DNA of 64,000 nt from Hofstenia miamia (taxonomy: Eukaryota; Xenacoelomorpha; Acoela): NCBI GenBank assembly GCA_004352715.1, contig SCFE01000018.1, forward strand, positions 1,057,924 through 1,121,923. The letters run 5' to 3'. The position numbers and the translations under genes were made by a program. Positions 61,641-64,000 of the stretch are shown in pieces; the first letter of the stretch is position 1, and every line of letters begins with the position of its first letter. The notes beneath the pieces are model-generated. The model did no database searches. It was not told the origin of the DNA and saw only the letters and a program-made list of their open reading frames with translations.

Positions 61641-63302
61641 ACATACTTATATGTGTATTTAAAAACATGACATTTTATAGATTAATATTATAATGCTATT
61701 ATATCTAGTTTAAAAAGATCTTTACAAAAATATTTTAATATAAAATTTTCAAAATTGTTCATTTTACTCGTCAATTTGACAGTTACAATTGTATATATAT
61801 ATATATATATATATAAAAAGATAACAACACTAATTTCGAACTAAAAATTGCATGAAAAAACAAACAAATATACATCAAGCACTTAAAGATTGCATCAGGA
61901 ATATGTCACAATCAAAAAACCATGCTCCTACCGTATGCACCAAAAGTGCTATGAGATAAAGCATATGGTTCAGAACAATATTATATAAATATAATATTTT
62001 CGGAATATTACAGTTTTTTTACCCGTAAACATGGACTTTTATATTTTACGAATCACCTAATCGCAGTTTAATCTAAGTTAACATAGATACACAGTTATAT
62101 ATCCAATTGTTTTGTGATGAAAGTGGCAAAGATTTTAAATGACAGGTCAATTGATTTTTGAAAATTATTATTTAATTTATCATTGTTCATATTTGAGATT
62201 TTTTAAAAGGAGGACTTACACAACTTATGCGCAGATATAGCTAGTTTATTGTAATTCATGGTATGATTTAGTACATTTAGTAAATAAATAATTTTCCTTT
62301 TAATTCTTGCACTGGTATTGCTCTTAATAGTGTCATTTTTAAAGTAAATGGTTAAACCAGAGCTGTATTCCTAAGAATCTAACAAGACGACTCTTATCTT
62401 GAGTTTTTTATTTTTATGATATATTTTGACCATATTTTATTTTCTCAACACATAAAATCAAGCACTCAAATACTAATATAAATTTAACAAGGGGGCTGAG
62501 ACCCCAATCTAATTTAACAAGGTTGGCTGAGCCCCTCTGAGCACCCCCTCAAGTACACCCCTGGGTTAAATCTTTCAAAAAATATTATCTTAGAATTTTT
62601 AAAAGTGAAAACTAGCTATTAAAATATAAGTTCGTTTGTTAACAATATCACAAGAAATTGAATTATGGCAATTTCGTTTGAAGGAAAACATGATTAAGCA
62701 AATTGAAAAAATAAGAAAACTAAGATTAAAGTACCAATTTTTTTTAGAAATTTTGAACACATGTATTATCAGTCTTATTCTACTTATAGTTCTTAGAAAG
62801 ATTTTAACACGTTAGAAGTTCTTTGAAATACCGATTTTCATTTTGTAGAGACAATGTCATATTAAATCATTTCAATAAAATTTTTAGTGATCTTAAAGCA
62901 CTAAAAAACGAAAAAATTTCATACGAAATCAAAAATATTTACCAGATATTTATAGAATTATTCAATTAAGTAAAAATCGAAAAATATTTTCTTATTCTGT
63001 AACTCAGCAGTCAAATGACTCCATAACTTATTTCAATTTATGGATGGAGTGGATCGAATGACTCACTATTATGCCTTCTACAATCCCCTTTGCTTAAGTT
63101 GGTAAAACCCCTTAGCGTATAATGTCAGTTAACTGTGTGAGTTTTCTTACTTCAAAACCATTTCAAATTTAATCACAGAAACAAGTTGCATTAAGATGAA
63201 ATTTGAGTAATTTATGTCAAACACTCATAAATTACAGAGAAAACCAAAGCTTACCATATATTTTATTAAATAATTATACTACATTTACTAAATCATAGCA
63301 AG
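61641..63302. other. no gene seen
   Basis: AT-rich. At 62,490-62,573 a partly repeated AACAAGGxxGGCTGAGxCCC unit ends in CCTCAAGTACACCCCTG, the look of a hAT-type right end (reverse CAGGGGTGTACTTGAGG); no left end was found. Another short TA run lies near 61,793-61,815. Confidence 0.4.
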
Positions 63303-63483
63303 ATGGGACATAGCACTGGAATTAACTTTTGCCTCATCTTATTTATGACAATGATGTCTGTTTCTTTAATTCTTAGAACTAGGAAGCTTTCCATGGATTT
63401 TCAACTGCTAAAGACTAATAATTGCCCTGTGGACTATTTGCTAAAAAACTTTATCGTGCAAACGTGTGATTTGTTCTATGAAG
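63303..63483 (+). CDS. possible first exon of a small secreted or membrane protein
   Basis: ATG at 63303 (context AAGATGG) opens with about 25 mostly hydrophobic residues (INFCLILFMTMMSVSLIL), compatible with a signal peptide, followed by a polar region with two cysteines. The frame stops at 63495-63497. A GTACAT donor candidate follows GAA at 63483. Downstream open segments (about 63522-63559 ending at GTACGT, and 63664-63808 with QMKELHEVVRFYKSNWQL) could be further exons, but the splice phases I tried do not join cleanly. The product is unknown. Chance cannot be excluded. Confidence 0.3.
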
Positions 63484-63966
63484 TACATATTTACTGAAGT
63501 TAATATGTTCCTAGCAGAACCCAATAATTCAGAATACTGGGCGATGAAGGACCGAAAGTACGTAATTCAAATATACATTCATGAGAAGTCCGTTATTTTT
63601 TGTTTCACATTTTCCATTTATATTTATTTTTTTAAATTTGATTTATGTTGACCACATATTCAGAGCAAATGAAAGAACTACATGAAGTCGTCAGATTTTA
63701 TAAAAGTAATTGGCAATTACAAAGCATATTTTGGAAGGTTAATTTATTCAATTTTCAGGAATTTTGCAATAAACATAGAAATACAAAAAGCACTAATTGC
63801 ATCAATTAAAATAGAAGGATACCTTTTTCCATAGAAGAATATGTCATTAATCTAAAATAAATTAAATCCAAATTAACTATTTATCTCCATATTTGGAGAG
63901 ACTATACGCTGTGCATGTAAATCAAATGGTTAACTATGTTGCACACAATACAGTTAGCTGTAATGA

Positions 63967-64000
63967 AATTTATATATATATACATATATATATATATATA
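63967..64000. repeat. (TA)n microsatellite at the window end
   Basis: TA repeats run off the right edge of the window. Confidence 0.9.

Noticed and set aside
61411-61693. Overlapping Tyr/Ile/Thr-rich ORFs on both strands
   Set aside because: They are translations of the TA/CATA microsatellite.
63303-63810. Insulin-like peptide suggested by a signal-like start and two cysteines
   Set aside because: The cysteine spacing is 13, not the 11 of insulin B chains, and no A-chain CCxxxC motif follows.
1-64000. CRISPR arrays, operons, tRNA or rRNA genes
   Set aside because: No regularly spaced repeats with unique spacers, no clustered intact genes and no recognisable tRNA or rRNA sequence; the window is eukaryotic.

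Overview
The window is AT-rich nuclear DNA from an animal. Genes are split by GT-AG introns, there is a single-exon rhodopsin-type receptor, and the rest is packed with decayed transposable elements and (TA)n runs. The clearest host gene is an ortholog of the cilium-associated WD-repeat protein WDR93. The repeat fauna (Penelope-like, R2-like and CR1-like retroelements; mariner, hAT and piggyBac-type DNA elements; a multi-copy zinc-ribbon repeat family) fits an invertebrate with an AT-rich genome. I cannot name the species; a cnidarian or a lophotrochozoan are both possible.

Layout. 0.4-2.15 kb holds a decayed Ty3/Gypsy-like retrotransposon. 2.2-6.7 kb has nothing I can name. 6.7-10.1 kb holds two apparently identical 1,640-bp blocks; the first is bounded by single Ns. 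11.3-12.6 kb is a decayed LINE on the minus strand. 14.43-35.26 kb is the WDR93 gene on the plus strand: 15 coding exons joining into one open frame of 693 codons. Its introns hold several transposable elements, including a hAT MITE with a perfect 8-bp target duplication, a piggyBac-type MITE flanked by TTAA, and retroelement debris in the 4.7-kb last intron. 36.0-37.9 kb is a broken Penelope-like element with reverse transcriptase and GIY-YIG domains. After a 1,000-N gap, 39.3-41.6 kb is a broken R2-like LINE meeting, tail to tail, a CR1-like LINE on the minus strand (41.6-42.9 kb). 45.58-46.45 kb is a decayed mariner-type transposon. 46.87-48.3 kb is a frameshifted leucine-rich-repeat gene remnant. 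51.13-52.08 kb (minus strand) is an intact 318-residue seven-transmembrane receptor. 55.28-55.99 kb is a second mariner-type element, 57.86-59.23 kb a non-autonomous hAT element, and 63.3-63.8 kb may hold the start of another gene.

Only two intact host genes stand out, WDR93 and the receptor, and nothing in the sequence links them functionally. I found no operon, CRISPR array, tRNA or rRNA gene, and no convincing new biological system. The most useful results are the full WDR93 gene model, the transposon boundaries with target-site duplications, and several places where single Ns or N runs coincide with duplicated sequence and suggest assembly errors.
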